Shown: positions 1 through 6,122, counted from the stretch's first letter. The stretch: DNA of 7,072 bases from Coriobacteriia bacterium (GCA_009781535.1 WQXX01000053.1:1-7072); one strand, 5' to 3'. Made by a program: numbers and translations. The notes: a model not told the origin generated them from the sequence alone.

Positions 1-2091
1 CTAGGGCGTTCCGCTACCGCCGCCTGCCGCAGCTTCCTCTTCCTTCTTCTTCTCTTCTTCCTTCTTCTTCTCTTCCTCTTCCTTCTTCTTCTGTTCTTCT
101 TCTTCCTTTTTCTTCTTCTCTTCCTCTTCCTTCAGTTTTTTCTCTTCCTCTTCCTTTTGTTCCTCCTCGGAGAGTAAGGTCAACTTCGGGTTATAAACAG
201 GATTCGGTGCAGTCTGAAAGGTGGCCCATGGATACTTCTGGAGTGCGTATGTCATGAACTCCCTCCATATCGGACAGCAGTTCGCACTACCTACATTATC
301 TGGTAAATAACGAGGTATTTTTGCACCGATCCAGATGGCAGTCGAGAGCTGCGGGGTAAAACCCACAAACCATGAGTCCTTCCAATCCTCAGAGGTTCCC
401 GTCTTGCCGGCACAAGGCTGGCCGCCAGGCAGGCGCGCCAGGGTGGCAGTGCCACTGGAAATTACCCCTTGCAAAACTCTCGTCGTTGCGTAGGCGACCT
501 GCGGAGTGATTGCCTGGCGGCCAGAGGGTTGCGCCTCAAAGATGAGGTTGCCGTCGTTATCGAGTATCTTGGTGATAGCGATAGGCTCGTTGTAGATACC
601 ACCGGTTGCAATGGTCCCATAAGCAGAAGCCATCTCAAGCGTATTGACGCCTGAGACGCCAAGGACAAGGGCGTACACATCGTCTAATTCGCTTTTTACG
701 CCCAGACGATACGCCACTTCGCTGATTGCTCCCAAGCCCAGTATCAAAGAAATGCGGGCATAGGCAGTATTCGACGACTCCCATGTTGCCGTAGTAACTG
801 TCAACAGTTCATCATAACTGTGACCACCATAATTCGCAGGCTTCCAACCACTCGGTAAGCCAGGCATGGGAGGAACAATGAAGGGGGATTTGCCTGAGAC
901 CTTTGAATCAGGGGAATAACCTCGTTCGATGAGGGCTATGAGTGCAAAGACTTTAAAGGTCGATCCAGCAGGGCGATGCATGTCGGTAGCCGTCGAGAAC
1001 TGTTCGGTGGCAAAGTCCTTGCCACCCCGTAGCGCCAGGATATAACCGGTGTTTGGATCGATGCAGGTCAAGCTGACTCCGACGTCCGGATCAGATCTTG
1101 ATTCTTTATCGGCGCAGAGTTCTTCCGCCTTACGCTGTAAATCTAAATCGATGGTGGTATAGACCTGCAAGCCACCGTTAAAAACCGCCGTAGAGCCAAA
1201 CTGCTGCTGAAGCAGCGTGCGGACATAGGCGGTAAAATAATGCGCCTCATAGATGCCATTGATGCCTCTTGACTGTATGTTAAGCTCGATATCAGTGGCT
1301 TTGGCAGTTTCGTATTCATCCAGAGTGATATACCCGTTCTCAAACATGCGGCCCAGTACGATATTTCGCCGTAGCAACGCATTGTTAGGATAGTTGACCG
1401 GATTGTTGTAGGTCGGATTCTGGGGAATACCTGCGAGCAGAGCTGCCTCCACCAGTTCCAGCTGACTGGCGTCTTTCGAGAAATAATGCTGGGCAGCTGA
1501 TTGGATGCCATAGGCGCCATCACCGTAGTTGATGGTGTTAAGGTACATCATCAGCACCTCAGCCTTGCCATAGGTTTTTTCCATTTCTATTGCAAGAGCC
1601 GCCTCGCGTATTTTACGTTCCAGGGTGCGTTCGTTTGCCACGTCAGCAAGCAGGGTCTGGCGCACAAGCTGCTGGGTGATGGTGGAAGCGCCCTGAGACC
1701 CCATACCCAGAAGATCTACCACCAAAGCACGGGCGATACCATAAGGGTCTACTCCATTATGCTGCCAGTATCGCTGGTCTTCTACGGCGATCGTCGCCGC
1801 AAAGAGCAGGGGGGATACCTGCCACGCTTCTACCGACTCACGATCCTCAGCATAAAACTCCCCCAGGATAGTGACACAGTCGTTCGCATAGACGTGGGTC
1901 TTTTGAGGAGTATTGAATACCTCAGCATTCCCGCAGTCCGGCAAGTCCTCTAACCACGAGTTGACCATGGCAAAAGCGCCAGAAACCCCCAAGCTGCACA
2001 TCGCGACAAACGCGACGAGAAAAGCGAAGAGGGCAAATGGTAAGATATGTTTTTTAGGCGCCGCGGTTGCGCGTTTTGTGCGTGAAGCCAT
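1..2091 (-). CDS. Class A (bifunctional) penicillin-binding protein, PBP1A type
   Basis: This 696-residue enzyme should polymerise lipid II into glycan strands and cross-link the peptides on the outer face of the membrane. The N-terminus is basic, followed by one membrane anchor at about residues 15-42. The GT51 glycosyltransferase domain follows: AVEDQRYWQHNGVD holds the catalytic Glu104, QGASTITQQLVRQ spans 133-145, and the RKIREAALAIEMEK helix lies at about 159-172. The transpeptidase domain has all three motifs: SxxK as S377-T-F-K380, SxN as S439-S-N441, and KTG at 563-565. It ends in a Lys/Glu-rich tail (about 642-686) and a short Ala/Gly cap. The ATG is supported by GGAGG at 2099-2103, 7 bases upstream. 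The TAG stop occupies 1-3, so the gene is complete. It diverges from the U32 gene. The family call is secure; the symbol (ponA, pbp1A, mrcA) varies between lineages, so none is given. Confidence 0.96.
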   Translation of the reverse strand: MASRTKRATAAPKKHILPFALFAFLVAFVAMCSLGVSGAFAMVNSWLEDLPDCGNAEVFNTPQKTHVYANDCVTILGEFYAEDRESVEAWQVSPLLFAATIAVEDQRYWQHNGVDPYGIARALVVDLLGMGSQGASTITQQLVRQTLLADVANERTLERKIREAALAIEMEKTYGKAEVLMMYLNTINYGDGAYGIQSAAQHYFSKDASQLELVEAALLAGIPQNPTYNNPVNYPNNALLRRNIVLGRMFENGYITLDEYETAKATDIELNIQSRGINGIYEAHYFTAYVRTLLQQQFGSTAVFNGGLQVYTTIDLDLQRKAEELCADKESRSDPDVGVSLTCIDPNTGYILALRGGKDFATEQFSTATDMHRPAGSTFKVFALIALIERGYSPDSKVSGKSPFIVPPMPGLPSGWKPANYGGHSYDELLTVTTATWESSNTAYARISLILGLGAISEVAYRLGVKSELDDVYALVLGVSGVNTLEMASAYGTIATGGIYNEPIAITKILDNDGNLIFEAQPSGRQAITPQVAYATTRVLQGVISSGTATLARLPGGQPCAGKTGTSEDWKDSWFVGFTPQLSTAIWIGAKIPRYLPDNVGSANCCPIWREFMTYALQKYPWATFQTAPNPVYNPKLTLLSEEEQKEEEEKKLKEEEEKKKKEEEEQKKKEEEEKKKEEEKKKEEEAAAGGGSGTP
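34..168 (-). repeat. Lys/Glu low-complexity tail, homopurine tract in the PBP gene
   Basis: About 45 codons are almost only GAA, GAG and AAG, giving runs of 3-5 Glu alternating with 2-5 Lys. The coding strand is therefore nearly all purine and the plus strand nearly all pyrimidine, broken at only a few places such as the CAG near 132-135. The tail probably forms a highly charged, extended or single-helix segment on the outer surface. Its length is likely to vary between strains through slippage, which is inference. Confidence 0.9.
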
Positions 2092-2109
2092 GGCTGAACC
2101 TCCGTATCA

Positions 2110-2118
2110 TGGTACATT
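2110..2118 (+). promoter_or_regulatory. Possible extended -10 promoter for the U32 gene
   Basis: TGGTACATT fits the extended -10 pattern TGnTATAAT with two mismatches in the hexamer. No convincing -35 box lies 16-18 bases upstream. The predicted start near 2125 would leave a leader of about 40 bases before the ATG at 2165. The support is the motif and its position only. Confidence 0.35.
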
Positions 2119-2128
2119 AGTGCCTAAA

Positions 2129-2137
2129 ACTATACCA
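2129..2137 (-). promoter_or_regulatory. Probable extended -10 promoter for the PBP gene
   Basis: On the minus strand this reads TGGTATAGT, an extended -10 element with a 5/6 hexamer. There is no good -35 box, as is common for extended -10 promoters. Transcription would start near 2122, giving a leader of about 30 bases that contains the GGAGG ribosome binding site at 2099-2103. Confidence 0.5.
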
Positions 2138-2164
2138 CGAACACGTAAGAGAAGCAGATACCGT

Positions 2165-4831
2165 ATGAAAACCGAAAGAAATCCGACATCTTTAAGACCA
2201 TTACCAGAGTCGCTTGCGCCGACGGGCAACTCAAAGCTGATACCTGAGCTGCTTGCTCCTGCAGGCAGCCGTGAGGCATTCTTCGCTGCGCTTGCTACAG
2301 GAGCTGACGCAATCTATCTCGGCACAAACGTTTTCAACGCCCGCCGTAATGCAGAGAACTTTACACTTGCGGACCTGAAGGCTTTATGCGATATAGCGCA
2401 TCTGGCAGGCCGTCGCCTTTATCTGACCCTCAATATTGCTATTCTAAATAGCGAATTTAAGGAAGCGCTCGAGCTTGCTCGCCAAGCGTGGGCAGCAGGT
2501 ATTGATGCAGCCATTGTGCACGACCTCGGGCTGATGCGTGCGATTGCCCGAGCGATTCCGGGTTTAAGGATACATGCATCGACCCAACTCAATGCCCATA
2601 GCGCTGCCGATCTCACTGCCTTGGCTTCGCTCGGCGTCAGCCGGGTGACCCTTGCCCGAGAGTTGAGCCTGGCTGAGGTTACCGAACTTACTGCACATGC
2701 CTCTACCATAGGTATAGAAACCGAGGTATTCGCCCACGGGGCTTTGTGTTTTTGCTACTCAGGCCAATGCCTCATGTCATCTCTGATCGGACGGCGCTCG
2801 GCTAACCGTGGTTTGTGCGCCCAGCCGTGCCGCTTGCCTTGGAAGCTCATCGACACCTCGACAGGACGTGCTGTAAACACCCCGGGCGAGCACCTGCTCT
2901 CGACAGGAGACCTGTGCAGCCTCCCGCTTTTGGATGGATTGGCGGCAAGCGGCACGGCGTCGTTAAAGATCGAAGGACGCATGAAGTCCGCTTCCTATGT
3001 TGCAACGGTTGTCAAGGCATATCGTGCGGCTCTGGATCAACTTGCCGCAAAGGGCGCTACCTTGGGAGCCGTGGGTGATGATGCCAAAGCTGTGGATGAT
3101 GACGCTACCAAAGCCGCGGCTGCTGATGACGCTACCAAAGCCGCGACTGAACTGGACAAGACAGATGCACAAAGCCAGAACGGCGCCCAGGAAGTCGTTC
3201 CGCCCGAACTCGATGAGGTATTCTCGCGGACGCTTACCACTGCCTATCTCGGCAAGGACCGCTCGAATACCATGATGAGCTTCCAGCGACCGAATAACCG
3301 AGGCGCGTTGGTGGGACGGATTGCAACGTCATCAGGTGGTTTTACGGGAATCGAGTTGAGCCGTGCGGTCGAGCAAGGCGACATACTTGAGGTTTGGACG
3401 AGTAAAGGCAACAAAGCCCTTCCTCTTGAACGCTTTTTTGGAAGCATAGGCACAAGCGCCGGAAAACCTCCCAAGCCTCTTTCTTCAGCTACGGCAGGCA
3501 GCACCATCTATCTTGAGATCGAAGGAGGCGCCGGCAAGGGCGATCGCGTATTCCGCATACGCAACAATGCGCTTGAAGAGGAGGCGCAAGCTTATCTGGA
3601 AAGCTCCTTATTCGCTGGCAACAACGGTCTGGTTCCTGTTACCTTTGATGTTGAGATACGCCTGGGTCAGCCTTTGCGAATAAGCGCCACAGCTGGTGGT
3701 GTTGGCGAAAGCGGCTGCGGTAGAACCATTAACGACAGCATCACAGCCACCGCCTTTGGCCCGATCGTCGAAGTGGCCCGCACCAAGGCGCTTACCATTG
3801 CTGACGTCACCGAGCATGTAAGCCGCGTAGGCACAACACCCTTTACCGTGTCTGAATGTACGGTTTCCCTCGACGAAGGAGCTGGAGCAGGCTTTTCTGT
3901 TTTGCACGCTACGCGCGCTGCTGCACTCGAAAAGCTGAGTGAGATGCTTCTTGCCCCTTGGCATCAGCGCCGCCTTGCGGCGACGCCCGCGCGCATCATA
4001 CCTGCACCAGCCCGACGCGGCATCGCCCAACTCGCCGTCCTTGTACGCGACTCCAACGGCGCGCGAGCGGCACGCAAGGCGGGCGCAAAACTCATATACG
4101 GCCACGTTACCGAACTCGACCCAACAGATGATGCTATCGATTTTTCGCGTGGCACGATACACCCTTGGCTCCCAAACATCGCTCATTCCCGTGATTACCC
4201 CTCACTGGAAAAGCCTTCTGTCGCCGGGCAGCCTCTCGTCGTCAATACCCTCGGCGAACTCGTCTATTCGCTATCGCGAAATGCATCAGTAGAAACAGGC
4301 CCTTCCATCCCCGTTTACAACCACGAGACGCTTGCCCTGCTTGCTGAAAAGAAGGTTCAGCGCGTTTGGCTTGGCCCCGAGTTATCCTATACCGACCTTG
4401 AGACCCTCACGCCTGAATCCCCCGTGCCTCTCGGGATCACGGTGAGTGGTTATCAGGAGCTGATGGTCAGCGAGCATTGCATCCTCATGGCGCAGGGTCC
4501 CTGTGCCCAGGACTGCGCTCACTGCACACGTAGGAAGGCTCCGCGCCTGCTCGAAGACCGCAAGGGCTACCGTTTTCCTGTGCGTACCGACTCGCGCGGA
4601 CGAGGACACCTCTATAATGCCGTACCTCTCGATTTATTTGCTGAGATTCCCCGTCTGCTCAGCTGTGGTATCACGGGCTTTCTCGTTGATGCAACGATGC
4701 TGACCACCAACGAGATCACACTTGAAGTCGAGCGAGGGCTGCGCGCTGTCGACCTGGCGGTGCGCGGCGTCGGCTCGCTGCCAAAACGGGAAGGATATAC
4801 AACCGGCCACCTCTACCGCGGCCTGCTGTAA
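2165..4831 (+). CDS. U32-family protein (peptidase U32 fold; probable RlhA-like RNA hydroxylase)
   Basis: This 888-residue protein opens with the U32 hallmark PELLAPAGSREAFFAALATG and carries the U32 signature at residues 187-205, from EVFAHGALC to GQCLMS. Cys195, Cys202, Cys218 and Cys251 are spaced like the 4Fe-4S ligands of E. coli UbiU. A central domain follows (FSRTLTTAYLGKD, GALVGRI; DUF3656 region), then a C-terminal barrel half ending in DRKGYRFPVRTDSRGRGHLYNAVPLDL, typical of the long RlhA/YdcP-like members. Characterised relatives hydroxylate 23S rRNA C2501 (RlhA), wobble uridine in tRNA (TrhP) or ubiquinone (UbiU/V). The old 'collagenase/peptidase' label is doubtful. At 888 residues it is longer than RlhA (about 650). 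The ATG at 2165 is chosen because upstream in-frame codons run into the PBP start region. Its Shine-Dalgarno (AAGAGAAG, about 2147-2154) is weak. RNA substrate unproven. Confidence 0.9.
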   Translation: MKTERNPTSLRPLPESLAPTGNSKLIPELLAPAGSREAFFAALATGADAIYLGTNVFNARRNAENFTLADLKALCDIAHLAGRRLYLTLNIAILNSEFKEALELARQAWAAGIDAAIVHDLGLMRAIARAIPGLRIHASTQLNAHSAADLTALASLGVSRVTLARELSLAEVTELTAHASTIGIETEVFAHGALCFCYSGQCLMSSLIGRRSANRGLCAQPCRLPWKLIDTSTGRAVNTPGEHLLSTGDLCSLPLLDGLAASGTASLKIEGRMKSASYVATVVKAYRAALDQLAAKGATLGAVGDDAKAVDDDATKAAAADDATKAATELDKTDAQSQNGAQEVVPPELDEVFSRTLTTAYLGKDRSNTMMSFQRPNNRGALVGRIATSSGGFTGIELSRAVEQGDILEVWTSKGNKALPLERFFGSIGTSAGKPPKPLSSATAGSTIYLEIEGGAGKGDRVFRIRNNALEEEAQAYLESSLFAGNNGLVPVTFDVEIRLGQPLRISATAGGVGESGCGRTINDSITATAFGPIVEVARTKALTIADVTEHVSRVGTTPFTVSECTVSLDEGAGAGFSVLHATRAAALEKLSEMLLAPWHQRRLAATPARIIPAPARRGIAQLAVLVRDSNGARAARKAGAKLIYGHVTELDPTDDAIDFSRGTIHPWLPNIAHSRDYPSLEKPSVAGQPLVVNTLGELVYSLSRNASVETGPSIPVYNHETLALLAEKKVQRVWLGPELSYTDLETLTPESPVPLGITVSGYQELMVSEHCILMAQGPCAQDCAHCTRRKAPRLLEDRKGYRFPVRTDSRGRGHLYNAVPLDLFAEIPRLLSCGITGFLVDATMLTTNEITLEVERGLRAVDLAVRGVGSLPKREGYTTGHLYRGLL
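3077..3148 (+). repeat. In-frame 27-bp tandem repeat inside the U32 gene
   Basis: Two 9-codon units, 3095-3121 (DDDATKAAA) and 3122-3148 (ADDATKAAT), match at 25 of 27 bases. A decayed partial copy (GDDAKAV) precedes them at about 3074-3094. They encode part of an Asp/Ala/Lys-rich insert at about residues 300-345, between the helix YVATVVKAYRAALD and the conserved ELDEVFSRT. It is probably a flexible surface linker, and the copy number is likely to vary between strains. Confidence 0.85.
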
Positions 4832-4859
4832 GAACTTGTCGCTCTATTCAGTTGGTTTT

Positions 4860-4887
4860 GGAAGAGATTTACGCGTATATCTCTTTC
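4860..4887. terminator. Possible shared terminator between convergent genes
   Basis: AGAGAT at 4863-4868 pairs with ATCTCT at 4879-4884, with a T-T mismatch, an inner TA/TA pairing and a CGCG loop; outer A-T and G-T pairs extend it. The T-rich flank is weak (TTT at 4884-4886). It sits where two convergent genes meet, 28 bases past the U32 stop, and overlaps the moaE-like stop codon. It is near-palindromic and could serve both strands. Confidence 0.35.
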
Positions 4888-5264
4888 TCAACGACCAGCT
4901 CGGTCTTGATTTTTCCGACCAGCCTTTGCATCGCGTTGATGGTGTTGGGGCGAATATCGGCTCCGATCAGTATGTACATGATTGAATCGCCGACATTGAG
5001 AATACCTTCGTTGAGCCAGGCGCGCACATAGAAAACACCCGGCCACGTAAGCGCCTCCTCGACAGCTGCATCCACGCCTGCTGCGTCGTAAGAGAATTCG
5101 ATGGCCTTGACTTCGCCCAAACCCTCGATTCCTTCGCGAACGAATGGTTTTGGGGTGACGCGCACAATGCCGTTATGAGTGAGAAGCATGCCACATTGGG
5201 CAACTCTCGGATCGGCTTTGGCTTCTTTAAGCCACTGGTCTATTGATGGTTCTGCCTTTGACAT
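4869..5264 (-). CDS. moaE: MoaE-like molybdopterin synthase catalytic subunit
   Basis: This 131-residue cytoplasmic protein resembles MoaE, which with thiocarboxylated MoaD converts cyclic pyranopterin monophosphate to molybdopterin. Visible hallmarks are the early THNGIVR stretch (residues 29-35, like the GxVR of MoaE), a central INVGD-type turn (LNVGDSIMYILIGADIRP, 89-106), and a C-terminal KTELVVEK. In the last, Lys120 and Lys127 keep the seven-residue spacing of the E. coli catalytic pair Lys119 and Lys126. It is shorter and more diverged than E. coli MoaE (about 150 residues) and fits the short MoaE-like type seen in anaerobes. The ATG has AGGAACGAGGAG just upstream. No moaD, moaA or other cofactor gene is in the window. 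It converges on the U32 gene with a 37-bp gap and lies 125 bp downstream of tRNA-Lys, so read-through expression is possible. Confidence 0.75.
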   Translation of the reverse strand: MSKAEPSIDQWLKEAKADPRVAQCGMLLTHNGIVRVTPKPFVREGIEGLGEVKAIEFSYDAAGVDAAVEEALTWPGVFYVRAWLNEGILNVGDSIMYILIGADIRPNTINAMQRLVGKIKTELVVEKEIYA

Positions 5265-5293
5265 GCTCCTCGTTCCTATCTACTGTTCTTCAT

Positions 5294-5405
5294 CGATTCC
5301 TGGCGGCACATCTTTTGCCAAGCTACATCTCTGGTGGGCCATTAAGGTTCGATTTCCTAACGGCACATCGTTCTGTCAAATTGCATCTTTGGTGGGCCGT
5401 TAGGG
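5294..5405 (-). repeat. Two degenerate tandem units 3' of tRNA-Lys
   Basis: Units 5294-5347 and 5350-5405 align along their length at roughly 80% identity by eye, with two single-base gaps. Shared blocks include CGGCACATC (5304-5312 and 5361-5369) and GGTGGGCC (5333-5340 and 5391-5398, offset 58). The right end of the nearer unit is the 3' end of tRNA-Lys itself, including the encoded CCA. The farther unit thus carries a decayed copy of that tRNA end. The origin is unknown; repeated partial duplication of the tRNA 3' end is the simplest reading. Confidence 0.75.
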
Positions 5406-5414
5406 AATCGAACC
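5346..5414 (-). repeat. Inverted copy of the tRNA-Lys T arm and acceptor
   Basis: The arm 5346-5364 (plus strand GGTTCGATTTCCTAACGGC) is the reverse complement of 5396-5414 with one mismatch in 19. The second arm is the T loop, 3' T stem and 3' acceptor strand of tRNA-Lys. The loop is 31 bases. In a transcript running past the tRNA, the trailer could pair with the tRNA's own 3' side. No T-run follows the hairpin, so it is not a standard terminator. Confidence 0.85.
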
Positions 5415-5465
5415 CTAGACCTTAGGATTAAAAGTCCTCTGCTCTGCCATCTGAGCTAACGGCCC
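5390..5465 (-). tRNA. tRNA-Lys (anticodon TTT)
   Basis: The 76-base cloverleaf is complete: acceptor GGGCCGT with ACGGCCC, D arm GCTC/GAGC, anticodon loop CTTTTAA with anticodon TTT, variable loop AGGTC, T arm TAGGG-TTCGATT-CCCTA, discriminator A, and an encoded CCA at 5390-5392. The anticodon stem GAGGA/TCCTA has a G-A mismatch at its outermost pair (27-43). It reads Lys AAA and, by wobble, AAG. Confidence 0.97.
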
Positions 5466-5485
5466 AATAACAAGATAACCTGCGT

Positions 5486-5494
5486 ATTGTATCA
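5486..5494 (-). promoter_or_regulatory. Probable promoter (-10) of tRNA-Lys
   Basis: On the minus strand this reads TGATACAAT, an extended -10 with a 5/6 hexamer. It ends 20 bases before the mature tRNA 5' end, so the leader would be about 13 bases. There is no good -35 box at 16-18 bases. Confidence 0.5.
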
Positions 5495-5549
5495 CAAGCG
5501 ATAACAGTTCATTTTGAGATTGAAAGACGTAAGACAGCATCAATCGCTG

Positions 5550-5565
5550 AAATGGTGCGCCATTT
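5550..5565 (-). other. Small perfect hairpin between the two tRNAs
   Basis: AAATGG and CCATTT form a 6-bp stem with a four-base loop, 20 bases past the encoded CCA of tRNA-Leu. A second weak stem (CAGC/GCTG) follows. Neither has a proper T-run. It may mark the 3' end or processing of the tRNA-Leu transcript, but the support is thin. Confidence 0.3.
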
Positions 5566-5584
5566 GTCGGCTCGTAGACTGTTG

Positions 5585-5669
5585 TGGTAGGGGCGGTGGG
5601 ACTCGAACCCACAAGCCTTCCGGCGACGGATTTTAAGTCCGTTGCGTATGCCAATTCCGCCACGCCCCC
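5585..5669 (-). tRNA. tRNA-Leu (anticodon TAA)
   Basis: The 85-base class II tRNA has acceptor GGGGGCG with CGCCCCT (first pair G-U), D arm GCG/CGC, anticodon stem ACGGA/TCCGT with loop CTTAAAA and anticodon TAA, and a long variable arm with a GCC-GGAA-GGC stem. The T arm is GTGGG-TTCGAGT-CCCAC, with discriminator A and encoded CCA at 5585-5587. It reads UUA and, by wobble, UUG. I find no convincing promoter directly upstream, so it may be released from the lipoprotein transcript. Confidence 0.97.
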
Positions 5670-5695
5670 ATGATGAGAATCGTCCTACAATCGAG

Positions 5696-5727
5696 TCGGA
5701 TATGACCATGAGCATGGTCATATCCGA
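5696..5727. other. 15-bp perfect inverted repeat (hairpin or operator)
   Basis: TCGGATATGACCATG (5696-5710) and CATGGTCATATCCGA (5713-5727) are exact reverse complements around a two-base centre. On the plus strand TTTT follows (5728-5731), like an intrinsic terminator facing right. Both flanking genes are on the minus strand, where no T-run follows. It may terminate antisense transcription, stabilise or mark the lipoprotein mRNA 3' end, or bind a dimeric protein. Confidence 0.8.
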
Positions 5728-5734
5728 TTTTGAT

Positions 5735-5746
5735 TGAGTATACTCA
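5735..5746. other. 12-bp perfect palindrome
   Basis: TGAGTATACTCA is fully self-complementary and lies 7 bases from the larger hairpin and 7 bases past the lipoprotein stop. It holds TATACT on both strands, a 5/6 match to a -10 box, but no matching -35 box is spaced properly on the minus strand. It is too short alone to call an operator. Confidence 0.4.
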
Positions 5747-5753
5747 TAATATG

Positions 5754-6122
5754 TTAGCGTATTGTTTTCTTGAGCTGATCTAAGGTGCTCTTCAGTTCTG
5801 ACTTATCGATCGTACCCCCCAGGTAGACCTCATTCCCGAATTGCAGGTATATGCTGAACAAATACGTACTCACAACGGCGTCCTTTAGCGTTGGGTTCGC
5901 AATTGTTTTAGCATTGAGAGTGTCCCATTCGGTATTGAGTCTTGTGTACGCTTGATCAGCCTGGACCCTGCCAGCAAGATAGTCCTCGGTGACTTTGACA
6001 AAAATCGTCGCAGAGTCATACATCTCCTGGGACATTCCAGCTGGTTTTCTACTGCAAGCAACCACAGACAGGGCCAGGGCAACAACCACCAGCACTGCGA
6101 CGATCTTTTTTACGTTCTTCAT
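5754..6122 (-). CDS. Small predicted lipoprotein of unknown function
   Basis: This 122-residue protein has a classic lipoprotein signal: basic start MKNVKK, a hydrophobic core (about 7-19), then the lipobox VVAC with Cys23 as the lipidated residue. The mature part is about 100 residues, mostly polar and probably helical, with several aromatic residues (EMYDSATIF, STYLFSIYLQF) and no other Cys. I recognise no family and assign no function. It should be anchored on the outer face of the cytoplasmic membrane. The ATG has GGAGG four bases upstream (6127-6131). A strong promoter match lies at 6183-6211, with interlocked inverted repeats between it and the gene, so it probably has its own regulated transcript. 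It follows the Ppx gene after 210 bp and a likely terminator, and precedes tRNA-Leu by 84 bp. Confidence 0.88.
   Translation of the reverse strand: MKNVKKIVAVLVVVALALSVVACSRKPAGMSQEMYDSATIFVKVTEDYLAGRVQADQAYTRLNTEWDTLNAKTIANPTLKDAVVSTYLFSIYLQFGNEVYLGGTIDKSELKSTLDQLKKTIR

Noticed and set aside
1913..2164. Possible 84-residue N-terminal extension of the U32 protein
   Set aside because: It reads antisense through the start of the PBP gene, has no U32-like sequence and is very basic. The ATG at 2165 lies 27 codons before the conserved PELLAPAGS start of the domain. The in-frame ATG at 2090 is possible but would overlap the PBP start codon.
2419..4609. Several long frames on the opposite strand and in other frames of the U32 gene
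   Set aside because: They are shadows of a single coding frame with strong family motifs; none shows recognisable domains or a ribosome binding site in a sensible place.
5415..5721. Open frames across the two tRNAs, with protein-like strings such as MAELAYATDLKSVAGR
   Set aside because: These are translations of tRNA genes, a well-known source of false proteins. Both tRNA cloverleaves are complete here.
5735..5746. TATACT in the palindrome as a -10 box for tRNA-Leu or for an antisense RNA
   Set aside because: No acceptable -35 box on the minus strand. On the plus strand TGGTCA at 5715-5720 is only 4/6 with an 18-base spacer, and it lies inside the hairpin.
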